DNA of 64,000 nucleotides. Source: Marchantia polymorpha subsp. ruderalis (taxonomy: Eukaryota > Streptophyta > Marchantiopsida > Marchantiales > Marchantiaceae). Below are positions 26,911 to 38,500 of this stretch, one piece after another. The first letter of the stretch is position 1; each line of letters opens with the position of its first letter. Both the position numbers and the translations under genes were made by a program. Location of the stretch: contig AP031355.1 in NCBI GenBank assembly GCA_037833965.1, positions 9,015,501-9,079,500 of the forward strand, given 5' to 3'. The notes beneath the pieces were generated by a model. It worked only from the letters and a program-made list of their open reading frames with translations. It was not told where the DNA came from and did no database searches.

Positions 26911-28824
26911 ATGACGATACCCAAGATCTACGTGACAGTGGAGCCTTCGGAGTCGGAGAAGGTGGTTTATCTTCCAATGGCACCGATTAATTCGCAAGCT
27001 AAACCTCGTGGCAGAATCATGTTGCACTTCCAGCTTACGAACGGCGAAGATGCAGAGATTCAGCTCGAGCAAGTGACAGTGTCGTTCCCTCAGTCTTCTG
27101 TCAAAACCGTGACTCGAGCCATCAACAGAACTCTCCATGCAGCAGTGTCTCAGTCTTGGTGGTTTCAAAACCCCGAGGACCACATCGTTTTTGACCTCCC
27201 TGCCCCGAGTCAAATAAAGTTCTCATTTCAATGCAAGGGCTTCCCAGAGCCGAGAAACTTCATGTTCGGCCTCGACCTTGCTCCACATGTCAGCCCAGTT
27301 CAGGGTGGAGCTTACTTGTTTCCGGGCCAATGCTTGGAACTTGCAGTCGGGGAGTTTTGGAAATTGAATGGCTGCAGTCATGGAGTGGGAGACCATGGCA
27401 AGCAGAGCTTTGGTTACGACATGGGTGTTTGGGGGGCGAACCACGATGAGGAGAAGACTTACGGTTGGGTGCACCCCGACAAAGACGACGAGGAGAACTG
27501 CAATTACCGCGTCTGGGGAAAGTCGGTGCTAGCTATGGCTGATGGCATTGTGCTCGAGGCATTGAATGACTGTCCGGATAATCCTGTTCCTTTAAAATGG
27601 ACCAGCGCAGAAGAACTGAGCAGGAAGATGGAGAGCCAGAGGGAGAAATATTGGGGCAGGTTTGCGAATGGGGCTGAAGGCAACCATCTCTACATTCAGC
27701 ACGGAGATGAGGTGATACTCTACGGCAACCTCCAGCAGACCTCGCTCAACCCAGCATTGCTAGCACCGGGATCGGTCGTGAGAGCGGGTGACTATCTCGG
27801 CCTCGCCGGCAATGCCGGAAATTCAACCTCGCCGCATCTGCACATTCATGCTCAAAAGGGCAACGCGCCGAACGCTGGACCCCTGAGGCCTATAATATTT
27901 CGCAACTGCTTCACTATCGATGAAGCCAGCATCACGACCTCGCGACCACGAGGATTCTGGGTGAAGATAGAGCAGAAAGGCCTACCGGAAGGGCCTGCGG
28001 ACAAGCGATACGAAGGGCACTGCCTAGTCTGGCCCAGCGAGGACCCGCCACGATGGCCGGAGGTGATCCGGCTCTCAGTCATGGAATCGGACTATCAATC
28101 GCTCTTCAAGGACATGTCGGCGCACGGGCTGAGACCCATCGCCATCAACGCGTACAACATCGGAAGGCAAACCTTCTTCAACGCCATTTTCCGCCCAATC
28201 GCAGGAACGAGCTACATTTGCAAGCACGGCCTGGACGGCAGGCAGTACCAGCACGAATTCGACAAGTGGGTCAACAAGGGCTTCCGGCTGCTGCACATCG
28301 AGAGCTACTACAGCCACTGCAGGAACAAAATCTGCTACGCGCCGCTCTTCATCAAAGCGCCGGGGCCGAGCTTCATAGCGTACCACGGCAAAACCATGGA
28401 GGAGCACGAGGAGCTGCTCAGCGATTACTCCACGACCAAGGGCCTGGTGCCGGTGATCATCAGCGTCGTGTCCGTGGGCGACGACCGATACTACACGGCG
28501 GTGTTCGAGAAGGAGGACGATGTGAGCTACCTGGCGGCGCATTCGAGGATGAAGCCCGCCTACTACCAGCAGCGATTCATCGACCTCACGCGCAAGGGCC
28601 TCAGCATGGCCTATCTCAATGTCTACTCGCACCTCGACGACCTCAATTTCGTGTGCATCTGGTACGCGCGCGACGAGCCCTCGCGCTTCTTCGCGCTCCA
28701 TCACCTCGACGAGGACGAGCTCCGCGACCTCGTCGTCGCCCAGCGCAAGGCCAACCTCACTCTCCGCTCCGCCGCCGGCTACGAGCGGCACGGCACCGCC
28801 AACTTCGCCGCCGTCTGGAGCTAG
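26911..28824 (+). CDS. Intronless M23/LytM-like peptidase fused to BTRD1-like repeats
   Basis: A single 637-codon frame opens at ATG 26911, with an in-frame TAG three codons upstream, so the start is firm. Residues 1-140 look like a beta-rich domain; there is no signal peptide or membrane segment. Residues about 150-325 match the M23 (LytM) fold: DHGKQSFGYD (His162, Asp170), ADGIVLEA, GNHLYIQHGDEVILYGNLQQ, then GNAGNSTSPHLHIH (His309, His311). His162, Asp170 and His311 are plausible zinc ligands. The usual YxHL histidine is Asn273, so activity may be altered or lost. From about residue 385 five degenerate repeats of 45-50 residues follow, such as YQSLFKDMSAHGLRPIAINA and the closing GTANFAAVWS; they resemble the bacterial tandem repeat domain 1 also seen in fungal polyglycine hydrolases. 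M23 enzymes cut peptide bridges, often glycine-rich, in bacterial cell walls. The lack of introns beside intron-rich genes suggests horizontal origin. The biological role is inference. Confidence 0.85.
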   Translation: MTIPKIYVTVEPSESEKVVYLPMAPINSQAKPRGRIMLHFQLTNGEDAEIQLEQVTVSFPQSSVKTVTRAINRTLHAAVSQSWWFQNPEDHIVFDLPAPSQIKFSFQCKGFPEPRNFMFGLDLAPHVSPVQGGAYLFPGQCLELAVGEFWKLNGCSHGVGDHGKQSFGYDMGVWGANHDEEKTYGWVHPDKDDEENCNYRVWGKSVLAMADGIVLEALNDCPDNPVPLKWTSAEELSRKMESQREKYWGRFANGAEGNHLYIQHGDEVILYGNLQQTSLNPALLAPGSVVRAGDYLGLAGNAGNSTSPHLHIHAQKGNAPNAGPLRPIIFRNCFTIDEASITTSRPRGFWVKIEQKGLPEGPADKRYEGHCLVWPSEDPPRWPEVIRLSVMESDYQSLFKDMSAHGLRPIAINAYNIGRQTFFNAIFRPIAGTSYICKHGLDGRQYQHEFDKWVNKGFRLLHIESYYSHCRNKICYAPLFIKAPGPSFIAYHGKTMEEHEELLSDYSTTKGLVPVIISVVSVGDDRYYTAVFEKEDDVSYLAAHSRMKPAYYQQRFIDLTRKGLSMAYLNVYSHLDDLNFVCIWYARDEPSRFFALHHLDEDELRDLVVAQRKANLTLRSAAGYERHGTANFAAVWS

Positions 28825-30590
28825 CTAACTAAACTAGCTAGCCGAGAAAGCGCCTCCTGTTCCGAAGCCGGTCTCAGTCCGTCCATTTCAGCGCCCGTCG
28901 GCATGCCCCTTTTCGGCGCCGAGTGGGACTGCGCCTCGTCGCGCTGGAAGGCCGAGTATGACGTGCCGCTCGCGGTGCCGCGATGTTACTGGCTCCGTAC
29001 CCTGCGGACCCGAACTTGGAGATGGGGTTCGAGTTTACGAAGTCCTCCGTGTGTTCAATCGGCCTGGGCGGGTTCTGTTCTGGATGCTGTCCTTTTGATG
29101 CCACGTCACGTCGGCTTGGAGCAGACGACCTCAGTAACCGCCCAACTCAGGGAAGTCGTGGGATTTAGTTGTAGCCAAGCTGCCGACGTAACCTAACCGA
29201 GCCACACCACTACACGATCCTTGGACATGACTAGTATGTTAACTATGGTTCAAATTGAACCACAAATCAGGTTAGGCTAATGCCGCTGATCGTACTCGGG
29301 GAGTACTGGCATTTATATTTTAGAGTTTAGTCGCGTGTCGCGCGTATTGTCATTGTTGTAAATAGCAGAACACCCGTGAATACACTTCCGTGTCTTAAAG
29401 TTGCACGAATTAGATATATATTTACGATGATCCCAAAGGACGAGAAGACAGGCAATTATTCCAAACTGAACATGTATGTTTAGATTACGAATGCGCAAAA
29501 CAACAATAACTTGCATATTTGTATGCGCACAAGCACAGTATGAAACTAAAATAAAGAGAAAACACTTTGTTACCATCTACACAAAATACTCGAACCAAGA
29601 CCAATGATTGCTTCAATGTATTTGCTTCAATACTTGATGGTACCCCTCATGTTTAGTTTTACCCGATGTGACCTCAACGACTGTGTGCCGTCCGCGATAG
29701 TTCTTGTAACTATGATTGATAGTTACAATGCGGGGATTACAATCAGAGATCAATCCATGATTATAATTTCTGTTGGATTATCACGGGGACAAAGATCGAT
29801 TTTGCCCTAAGTGCAATTTGTTGTGCTTCAATTCTCCCATCACACCGATTTGCGGATTTCTTTACTGCATCCTGCTTGCACACTCCTTCCGTAACCCTGC
29901 ATATGCGACAAGGAGCTCGTACCAGAAAGTGGTCCGAGCTCAAGTCTCGCGGTCATCCATTTGTGACGAACAAATAAACTCCGGATGAGCATTTCTTTGC
30001 TCGTCAACTGGGGGAGTGGCCGGATACAGAATGACAAAATAAAAACAAGTGAGTTTGATAGAGGGCGAAGTCCACTCTGTCCATTCTTGACAGTCAAGGC
30101 TTTGTATTCCTCGTTTGGAAATATACGACTTTTCTAGCATCGAATGCTAAAGGTTCGCGATCTGTTTAAATTACAACGTGGGCGACTTTCCAGTTGTCAA
30201 AACACTGCCATGTTGAGCAGCGAATTAAGCTCCGGAAACGTTTGTATGGAAGAATGTAATTTGAGAACAGCCTACCAAAACAGGGATTACCTGAACGTCT
30301 TCCACATTGCACAGAGTCTACAACTCTTCACCAGACTTGCATCTCTGTCAAATTTTGGAAAGTTTGGAAGACAGACATCGTTGTTGATCATCACAAACCG
30401 GTTTATTATTCCCTGACCAAAATTTGCGAAAGATCCATTCTTCAATTTGATCTTCATAGGAAAGAGACGGTTCAAATGCGAAGTCCACTCTGTCCGCGGG
30501 TGTGGTTGACTCGTTGCACTCTCTCTAAAACTCAACTCATTATTAGAACATGGGTGACAGTGTATCGTTCATGGAGTCACATCAGGTAAA
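28825..30590. other. 3' flank and intergenic DNA with short repeats
   Basis: No gene is recognised. Small structures: a hairpin with 10-bp arms TTGTAACTAT / ATAGTTACAA at 29704-29728, and an exact 18-bp direct repeat GCGAAGTCCACTCTGTCC at 30065-30082 and 30478-30495. The open frames are short and of no known family. Confidence 0.45.
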
Positions 30591-33500
30591 ACGAAACCTG
30601 AAGTGTTCCATCAAGCAAATTATTTTCCGTAGTGGTACCATCAAGCAAATCTCTTGTAAAAGGTATGATATACAATTACAATTTACTGCAACTCTATATC
30701 AAACAACCGGGAACAAATTTTTGTAAGTTGAGATCCTACTAGTTAAATCATAAATAATCTTTCAATCATGAATCAATTTTCGAATCATGAAATTTCTTTA
30801 ACAATGCTCTTCACAAAAACTCAAAATTAAAAAAATTTACAAAATGTTGATGAAAAAATTTAAATGTAAAAAATGTATTTAAAAAATCTTCAAATTGTCA
30901 CAACACTGATGCCAAAAATTCAACAAATAGACCTAATCATCACTAGATTTAACAACAAATGATGTTAACATAATTGATAGATTTCAAAATTACAACTATT
31001 TATAATATACTTCTAAAATGATTGTGAAAAATAAAGATGAAGTAGAAAATAAATTAATTCTTTTTAACTCCAAGTTATTTTTCATATGTGTAATGATTGT
31101 ATTAAAATTTTCAATCATTAAGACTTTACAAATTCATAGTATTATTTGAATCACTCAGAATCAAATTTCAATCCCGTAAATAATATTCTTCAGATTTAAT
31201 AATTAAAAACTTCATTTGATTTGAAGTGTGCAAGATAGTTATACAATATTTTTCTTCGTAAAAAAGAAATTTTTTATTAATGATTCGTTTTGTGTTCAAT
31301 CGACGTAGATTTTTTGAGATTAACGTTTTTCTATTTTAAATTTATCATGAATAATTTTCAATATATATCATAATTAAAATTGGATAAAGGACTAACGATG
31401 ATAAGGCCCAGTACAGGAGACCCGATGATCATTAAGGGTTTTACTATTTACAGGTTTACGTTTTCAGGCTTCAGCGCCGGAGCGCAAGAAATATAATAGC
31501 AGGTTTATTAATTATAATATTCGAACAAGAAATATGAGTGAAGATGTAGGATTTACTAGCGATTAGACAAGCGAGAACTATGAGAAAAAAAAGATGACTA
31601 TGAGGTTACAAGCTCCTTAAAACAATTGAAGCAATGAGCACTAATATGAATTGAGTTTGAATTAGGTGTACAATTTATGAAGATGAAAATTTCCTTACGA
31701 AAATCAACCGGAGAGATTTTACTATATGTAGAAATGATGCTAGTTAGTGATTAGATTGTTGCAATTTGACGATGTTTGTGGACTCACGATTTTTTGTTTA
31801 AATTTTTTTATTTTCATAATTTTAAACTTAGGATAAAAACTTTTAAAAAAATGCAATTATGATCAATTTAACCTTTTTGAAATTCAAATTTCAAAACATC
31901 ACACATTTGATTTTTATTTTGCTTGATGTTTCACATTAGTCAAAAGTGCAAAACAAAGACTATCCTACATATTGCATCATGCATATGAAATATTTTGCAG
32001 TTTTTGGAAATATATCTATATGGGTAATGGTTGCAGAATCTCATTACAAGTTCAAAAACATATTATTGAGACATTTCAAAGTTTGTAAGTTATAAGCGGA
32101 CATTATGTGACACGATATGTAAATGTGGATTTGTAAAATTCATAATGATATGTTAGGACTTGTGATTACCATAGTAGTTGTTGGTAATAGATGTAAATTC
32201 TATCAATATTGACTAAATGTAACTCATTATAACTATATTTGATTGATATTGTAATTTTAAGTAAAAAAGTTATATGAATCTTCAAGTCATGTTGACATTT
32301 TTTAGTTTTATTAAATATTAATACTGGTTTTTTTCTAAAATTCCAAATTCCAAATTTCATTAAAATATTAACTTGAAATTAATCAAAGATGATGTTGTTG
32401 AGGCGAGACCTGCCGAAACCCGTTTCTTCTTCTTCAAGTCTAATCGAGAAATTTTTTCTTCACTACCGCTGCCACCGACTGCTTCGATGGCGGGAGCAAA
32501 ACGAGAGACTGCTCAGTCAACACTCTTACAGTCAAATGGAAAATCTTGACTCGGCCTCATTGTCTTACCGCGCTTGCGTGCGTGTCTGTCCGACCAGAAT
32601 CGCTGAAACTGGAAGATGTATATCGCAAGATTTCTCTCCTTCCTTGACGAGACAGACAGACCCTGAGCCTTTCCTGAACCCTGATGGATTGCTGGATGGA
32701 TGGATGTCAGCTTAGCTCAAGATTCAGAAGCTTCTGTCAGTCCCCGAGGAAGACCGTAGACATCAGTCTCAAACGCGGTGGACTCCGAGATGGTACAAAA
32801 ACCAGCGCCAGTAGCACCTCAGAAATTAATGAAAGTTAATCAAATATTTCAATGACATGTAAAAAACATAAAAATAAAAATTACCAGAAGACTCCACAGA
32901 AAAATCAATAATAATATATTTTGTTGTATATGATGAATTACTTTATGTAAAATTGGAATATATAGACAATGATAAAATAAAAAATTTTGAATTGATATAT
33001 TCCGTATAAAAAATGTATTACTAATTGGATTTTTTTATTAATAAAAGAAGAAAGAAATTAATAAAACATGAAAATGAAAAAAATGTTATGTAATTATAAT
33101 ATTTATATTTTCGAATGAGTTTATAAATATTTGAGTATTTTTTGAAATTTTGAGCAAGAATTTGTCGAAGATTGTGTATGATAATGAAGAATCCAATATG
33201 AACAATTTTTATAGATTAGAATAATCTATTAGCTTATTATAACCTATCAAGATCAATTTGAATGATAATGAATATGAATATGAAAATTACACTGCATACC
33301 CAGTCATTAAAGAAGGTTATTAAACAGTCACTAATGCAAACTGAAAAATTTAGTATTTAAATTTTTTGTAGAATACATAGGTTTGCTATCAAATTCTTTT
33401 GTGTTGACCTTGGTTTTACTTATTTTTACAATATTTTTTAGGCTCAACAGTATGAAAATCTAATGCAATGTCAAGTAAAATTTTATGTTGGTTTGAATTT

Positions 33501-34330
33501 AATTACTAAGACTTCATCGGGACATGTTTGAAATTTTACGATCACATTATAGAACTTTTCATGTTTATTTTAGATTCATTCATGGTTTAATATATTTGAG
33601 TCTAAGATAAATTTCTTTTACAATTAGTAGTTTTTAGATAAAAAATGTGAAAATTTTAAGTTTTAAATCTTGAATTGAATAATTTTGAAGTATAACGCAA
33701 CTTACAAAATTTTTTCATTGCAATAATTTATTAACATGGATCCATATGAAATCTACATCTACCAGATATTTGTATCATGTCAAATATTGATAATAAAATG
33801 ATGTTGATATTGAAATTATACATACGATCACATGATGTAAGGCATTTTATTTTTTCTGTTTTCTATTTATATCTTATGATTTAAGTGTAAATATAAGTAT
33901 GAATCTATTTCAAATGATATATAAATAATAAATTTTTTATTTTACATATAATAGATAATTTTGTGCTCACATAACAAATGTTTCTGAGGTTACAGGTATT
34001 TTTTGTAAGGATTAACCTGCATAAAACAAAGTAAAAGAACTTCAGATCGTTTTTTTTTTAAAAATGGCAATTCTACGCTTTGTTTAAATATTTGTTATAT
34101 TTATTATAAGATCTATATAAGTTTAGTATTTGTGACGGCACGTTTGATTCATATGGTATGTGGATCATATAATGAAAAATTAAATACATTAAGTTTATCG
34201 TACCGTTAAAGTATATGTCAAATATGTTGGACATATTTTCAGCTTGTTGTTCAATGAGGAATGAAAATATCATTAATGCTTTTAACATACAAGATGAGTT
34301 GATGGTTACATTATATTGATTGCATACCTG
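30591..34330. other. AT-rich desert
   Basis: Strongly AT-rich with no credible exon. Its only GC-balanced part is the inserted copy of the carboxypeptidase upstream segment (32389-32822), which stands out sharply. The surrounding DNA may be old transposon sequence decayed by loss of methylated cytosines, but I recognise no element. Confidence 0.55.
32389..32822 (+). repeat. Inserted copy 2 of the carboxypeptidase upstream segment
   Basis: This 434-bp block repeats 20361-20814 in the same orientation, about 95 percent identical by eye, with two short deletions in the CAGACAGACCGACC and GGATGGATGG tracts. It is flanked by AAATTAATCAAAG (32376-32388) and AAATTAATGAAAG (32823-32835), 12 of 13 bases identical, which looks like a target-site duplication made on insertion. 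There is no poly-A tail. It carries a 108-codon open frame that parallels one in copy 1. No gene follows in the AT-rich surroundings. Confidence 0.9.
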
Positions 34331-35541
34331 CAATTAACTATGAGACACTGCAACGTTCAGACAATGATCAAAATTTTATACGAAACTATCAGAGCGGAAA
34401 TACATGCATCCAAATTTGGAATGATATTATCCACATGTCCAAGACGAAAAGTTAAACTTTCTCGGATAACAAAGTGGAAAAACTCGTCAACAAAGCCCGA
34501 ATAGCGGTTCCTTTTTGCACTGGCAGTAGCCACCTGGCCAGTTCTCGGTCGGAGTCGATTGAAAAGCATCCGTTGAATCGCGAGAGGAGATGGAAAGTTC
34601 CAAGAGAGAACAACGGAGTTCGTTCTGAGAGTGGGCCAATGGGAATACCGTAGCATGCACGTGTCAACGAAGCATGATGCGAGTCGAAGTCATTGGAGGG
34701 CGAAGTGGTGGCGAGTCGGGCGACACAAGCGGGACGCGAAGGGCGCCGCTAAAGTTGGGGGCCGCGAATGGGACAGCGGTCCGAGATGGACAAATGGCGG
34801 ACGAGGGACGAGGTTCCGAAGCGGGATTCGTAACACGTTCACGGGCCGAGGGCCAATGGGTTCCGTCGTCGGGAGCTGCCCCTCCTTCAAGCGGCTGTGG
34901 CACTGCCACGAGGGCCGCCGCTGATGACGTCACCCTGCCAGCGTCTACGTCGGCCCAAACTCTCCGCTCCGCTCCGCGGCCCGCAGCGGCCGGGCCGAAA
35001 TTTCGGTCTGCGCGCCTCGAGTCGAGCTCGAGGTGGTTCGGAAAGTTCCGGTCGCGGCGAGCAGGCGGCCGAAAATCAACGCCTTTTCGTGCCTGGTGCC
35101 CTGTTTGCGCAGTGCTTGCGCGAGGGCGCACGGGCTGTGGCCGGTCACTGGGCTTCGGTGCCTGCAATGTCGAGGCGGCAGGAAGGGCTTACTTCTCTCG
35201 TGCAGAGGAGAGCTGCCACGGCAATCATCGGCTCCTTGCCCAGAGAATTGAGCTGCTTGGATTCGCGACGAGTTCCGGTCCTGCTGCAGCTGGATCCGCG
35301 CAGTTTTCAACCAATTTTGGACTATTTCCAATTTTGCTGACGATGCATTAATTCTCGCTTGTTAGATTTTTCTTCCGTCTCCCATCGAGGGGAGCATCGA
35401 GGTTTCGGATCGATAGTGCTGGACAGTCCGGGGGTTGAGAAAATTGGGAATCTTTGGGGTTTGCCTATTTCGTCAGGATTTTAGCAGCCGGGTCGTAGAT
35501 TGTGAGTGAGGTGATGATAATTCGGATCGCCGGAGAAACAA
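34331..35541 (+). promoter_or_regulatory. GC-rich promoter and 5' leader region of the phosphate carrier
   Basis: The DNA switches from the AT-rich desert to GC-rich sequence at about 34.6 kb. Two good plant bZIP/bHLH-type sites are present: a G-box CACGTG at 34658-34663 and the palindrome TGACGTCA at 34925-34932. An open frame of 225 codons (34674-35351) resembles no family and is probably chance in GC-rich DNA. The start of transcription is not known. Confidence 0.4.
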
Positions 35542-38500
35542 ATGGATCCTGGAACAGAGACGACCTGGGCTTCGAGACTCAGAGGTCAAAAGATAGAGAT
35601 GGAAATATTTACGGCGAAATACTACGCAGCTTGTGCAGCTGGAGGAATGGTATCGGCCGGAAGCGTTCATTTCCTCGTCACTCCTTTCGACATGCTGAAG
35701 GTTAACATGCAGGTGTGTAATTTTACCTTGAGTTGGTTTCACGAGCTTGATTCGTTTAACATTGCACATTCTACGTCTTGAGAGCCTCTTTTTGTGAACA
35801 GTTCCTACATAGTATGGGTCCTCCAAACGGAATACGGATTTTTACGGAATTTTCAATTATCTGGATCTGATACAAAATTTAATTACACTTTGAGAGAATT
35901 TTCTTCACATTGAAATCTGGCGCAGTCTTTGTTCGGAGAAGAAGACTACTGCCGGCGTGTGCTTGAATAAATTTAGAAAGCATTTATGTTGTTACTCCCT
36001 ACGTTGAGGGAGTGAGATCTTCAGCTGATAGCCTCTAGATGGAAGCGATGAGCAGTTCAACTTGCTTCTTGTTTCAGTTGCAACCGTGAATCACCAAATA
36101 TTTCTAGGATGGTCTGACCACACGGTTTTATTTTCTTCGTTTTCAGCACTTGGGCTTCTTGTTTCTATTTTTATTGTGTTTCTTAGCCCTTTCCTGCTGT
36201 TGTGAAATGAACCGTTTTTTCGTTCATTCTTTACTGTATCCTACTTAGCGTTGACTCACACCAGAATAAATGAGTACAAGGCACGAGGTAGATGAAGTAC
36301 ATCATTTCATTCTAGAGTCATGCTTGTCATCTCGAAATTTGGAGTAGCAATGGTAATACATCTCAGATACACCAGTTTTCATTTCTGTCGTCTGGCACAT
36401 ACAGCGTCGTCAAGTATCATGAAATTCATGACTCGAGATTGAAAGGTCACATCTGTTCAAAATTGCACAGCATATTCTCTTTAGCTTCTACAGAGGACTG
36501 TGTCTAGCTCTCTTTCACACCAACAGAGGCAGGCCGAGATAATTCGCAGTATGCAATTTATATGAGTTCAAGTTTGTCATGAGTATCGTTTTATTTACGT
36601 AATTATGGATGTATGCAAAAGACATAGGTGCCTTAAGGAGGACGTAATCAGAGTGTCATGACTTCCTGATTCAGCTGTTCTACAACTGTTATCAGTTCCG
36701 TGTATAGTTGCTTGAGTAATTCTTTTGACAGCATATTGTCCACGTAATTATCATGATTTCTACGAAACACAATAGTGCTTGACAGATTGTTGTATTTCGC
36801 AGGCCAACCCTGTGAAGTATAGAAACATTTGGTCAGGTTTTGGAATCGTGTGGAAGGAGCAGGGATTGCCAGGTTTGTGGAGAGGGTGGGGAGGAAAATT
36901 ATTCGGATACAGTGCTCAGGGTGCTTGTAAGTTCGGATTATACGAATATTTTAAAAAATCGTATTGTGACTTGGCCGGACCAGTCAACAGTTACTCCTAC
37001 AAAACCCCTATATACCTGGCGGCGAGCTCTTCTGCTCAAGTAATAGCTGACATCGCTCTATGCCCGTTTGAGGCCATTAAAGTTCGCGTGCAGTCACAAC
37101 CTGGATTTGGAAAAGGTTTGGCCGATGGGTTTCCAAAAGTGTACAGATCGGAAGGGATAAGAGGGTACGTTCTCATTACAACAATGCTTAACAATTGACG
37201 TTTAATCAGTCTATATGTTCTACAACGTTTAGCACACATTTTCCTGTTTATTCTGTAGCAGATTCCGAGGTCATACCTTTCGACATGATCTCAATGTGGA
37301 TGTCATGTTAAGACCAATGGTCTTGTTTATGATTCTGTGTTTTTTCATATTTCTATGAGTTGATATATTTCCCCTAAATTTCACCCTCGGACAGATAAAG
37401 AGTTTCAACTCTGTTCTTGAACTTGCATTGATTGCTACACTCTCATCTCACAATACTGATGTCCACTGTGGTTTCATGTGTTTCTTGCAGGTTCTACAAA
37501 GGACTTATGCCTCTATGGGGTCGAAATGTTCCATGTAAAGTGACTTTCCTTCATCTGTTGATTTCTCGTCTTTCTCAGTAAAAATTGTGAACACTTGCAA
37601 TCCACAATTTTTGCTTGTTTTTAATCTGCCTTTATAAGCTGGATGATGTGTGCAACTCTATTAAGAAAATTTGGTTGGAAATCATTCTCATCCCCAATCA
37701 GTTGTTTTTTTCTTCTTGAAGTTTTCAGATATTTGTAAGAAAATGAGTTTTTTTTCCTAGTCTGTTACGAAATATTTGTTGGAATTCATTCACAAATCAA
37801 TCAGTTTTTATCCTAAACTTTCATCAGATCTTTGTAAGAACCGAGCTCCTTCTCAAACCTAGCTTGTATACACTGTAGCTCTGAGGTTTTTTTCCAACCA
37901 AAACTGCCAAATATATGGTGGACTTGTGAAAGGTCACATTAATCGTATTTAAAAAGTTTTCTTGGTTTCAAGCTTTTTTCTTCGTTTTGATCAGTGTCGA
38001 GGTTATTAAATCTATGTAGTTTGTATAATCCTATCAATATGTCGTTTATGTCGTTCAGGTTCTATGAAGTGTTGTTTGAATCATTCCTAGGCAACAGAAT
38101 CTTGTTGGATCAGAGGGAACTGGGAAATGTTGTATATATACTAAATGTTCATCAATTTACTGAGAATTTAGTCTTCTTCAATTTCGCAATTAATTTTTAT
38201 TTAAAGTTTTAGAAAGGCTAGTCGGAAGATATGATATGAACTCGAAAGACGTGTATATGAAATTGATGTTTGCATCATAAAAGACTGCATCTCTTTTAAA
38301 CTGTTGCCTATGAGAACTTTTTATACTGTTGATGAGGTTGTCAAGAGCTACTGTCAGCAGTCGCCCTCTTCAAATAGGATTGAAACATTTACAAGTTTTG
38401 AGTCTGAAGAATTGCTGGCTAGACCTTGTTTCTTGTTGACAGTTTCCTATGCGAGACCTCAGTTTTTTAGGTGGCTCACAACGTACTGGTGTTACACTTC

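Noticed and set aside
28075..28791. 238-codon minus-strand frame inside the M23-BTRD1 gene
   Set aside because: It is the mirror of a GC-rich coding region. The plus frame has clear domain matches and the minus frame has none.
34674..35351. 225-codon plus frame upstream of the phosphate carrier
   Set aside because: It has no recognisable domain and its composition is that of the GC-rich promoter. Open frames occur on both strands there.
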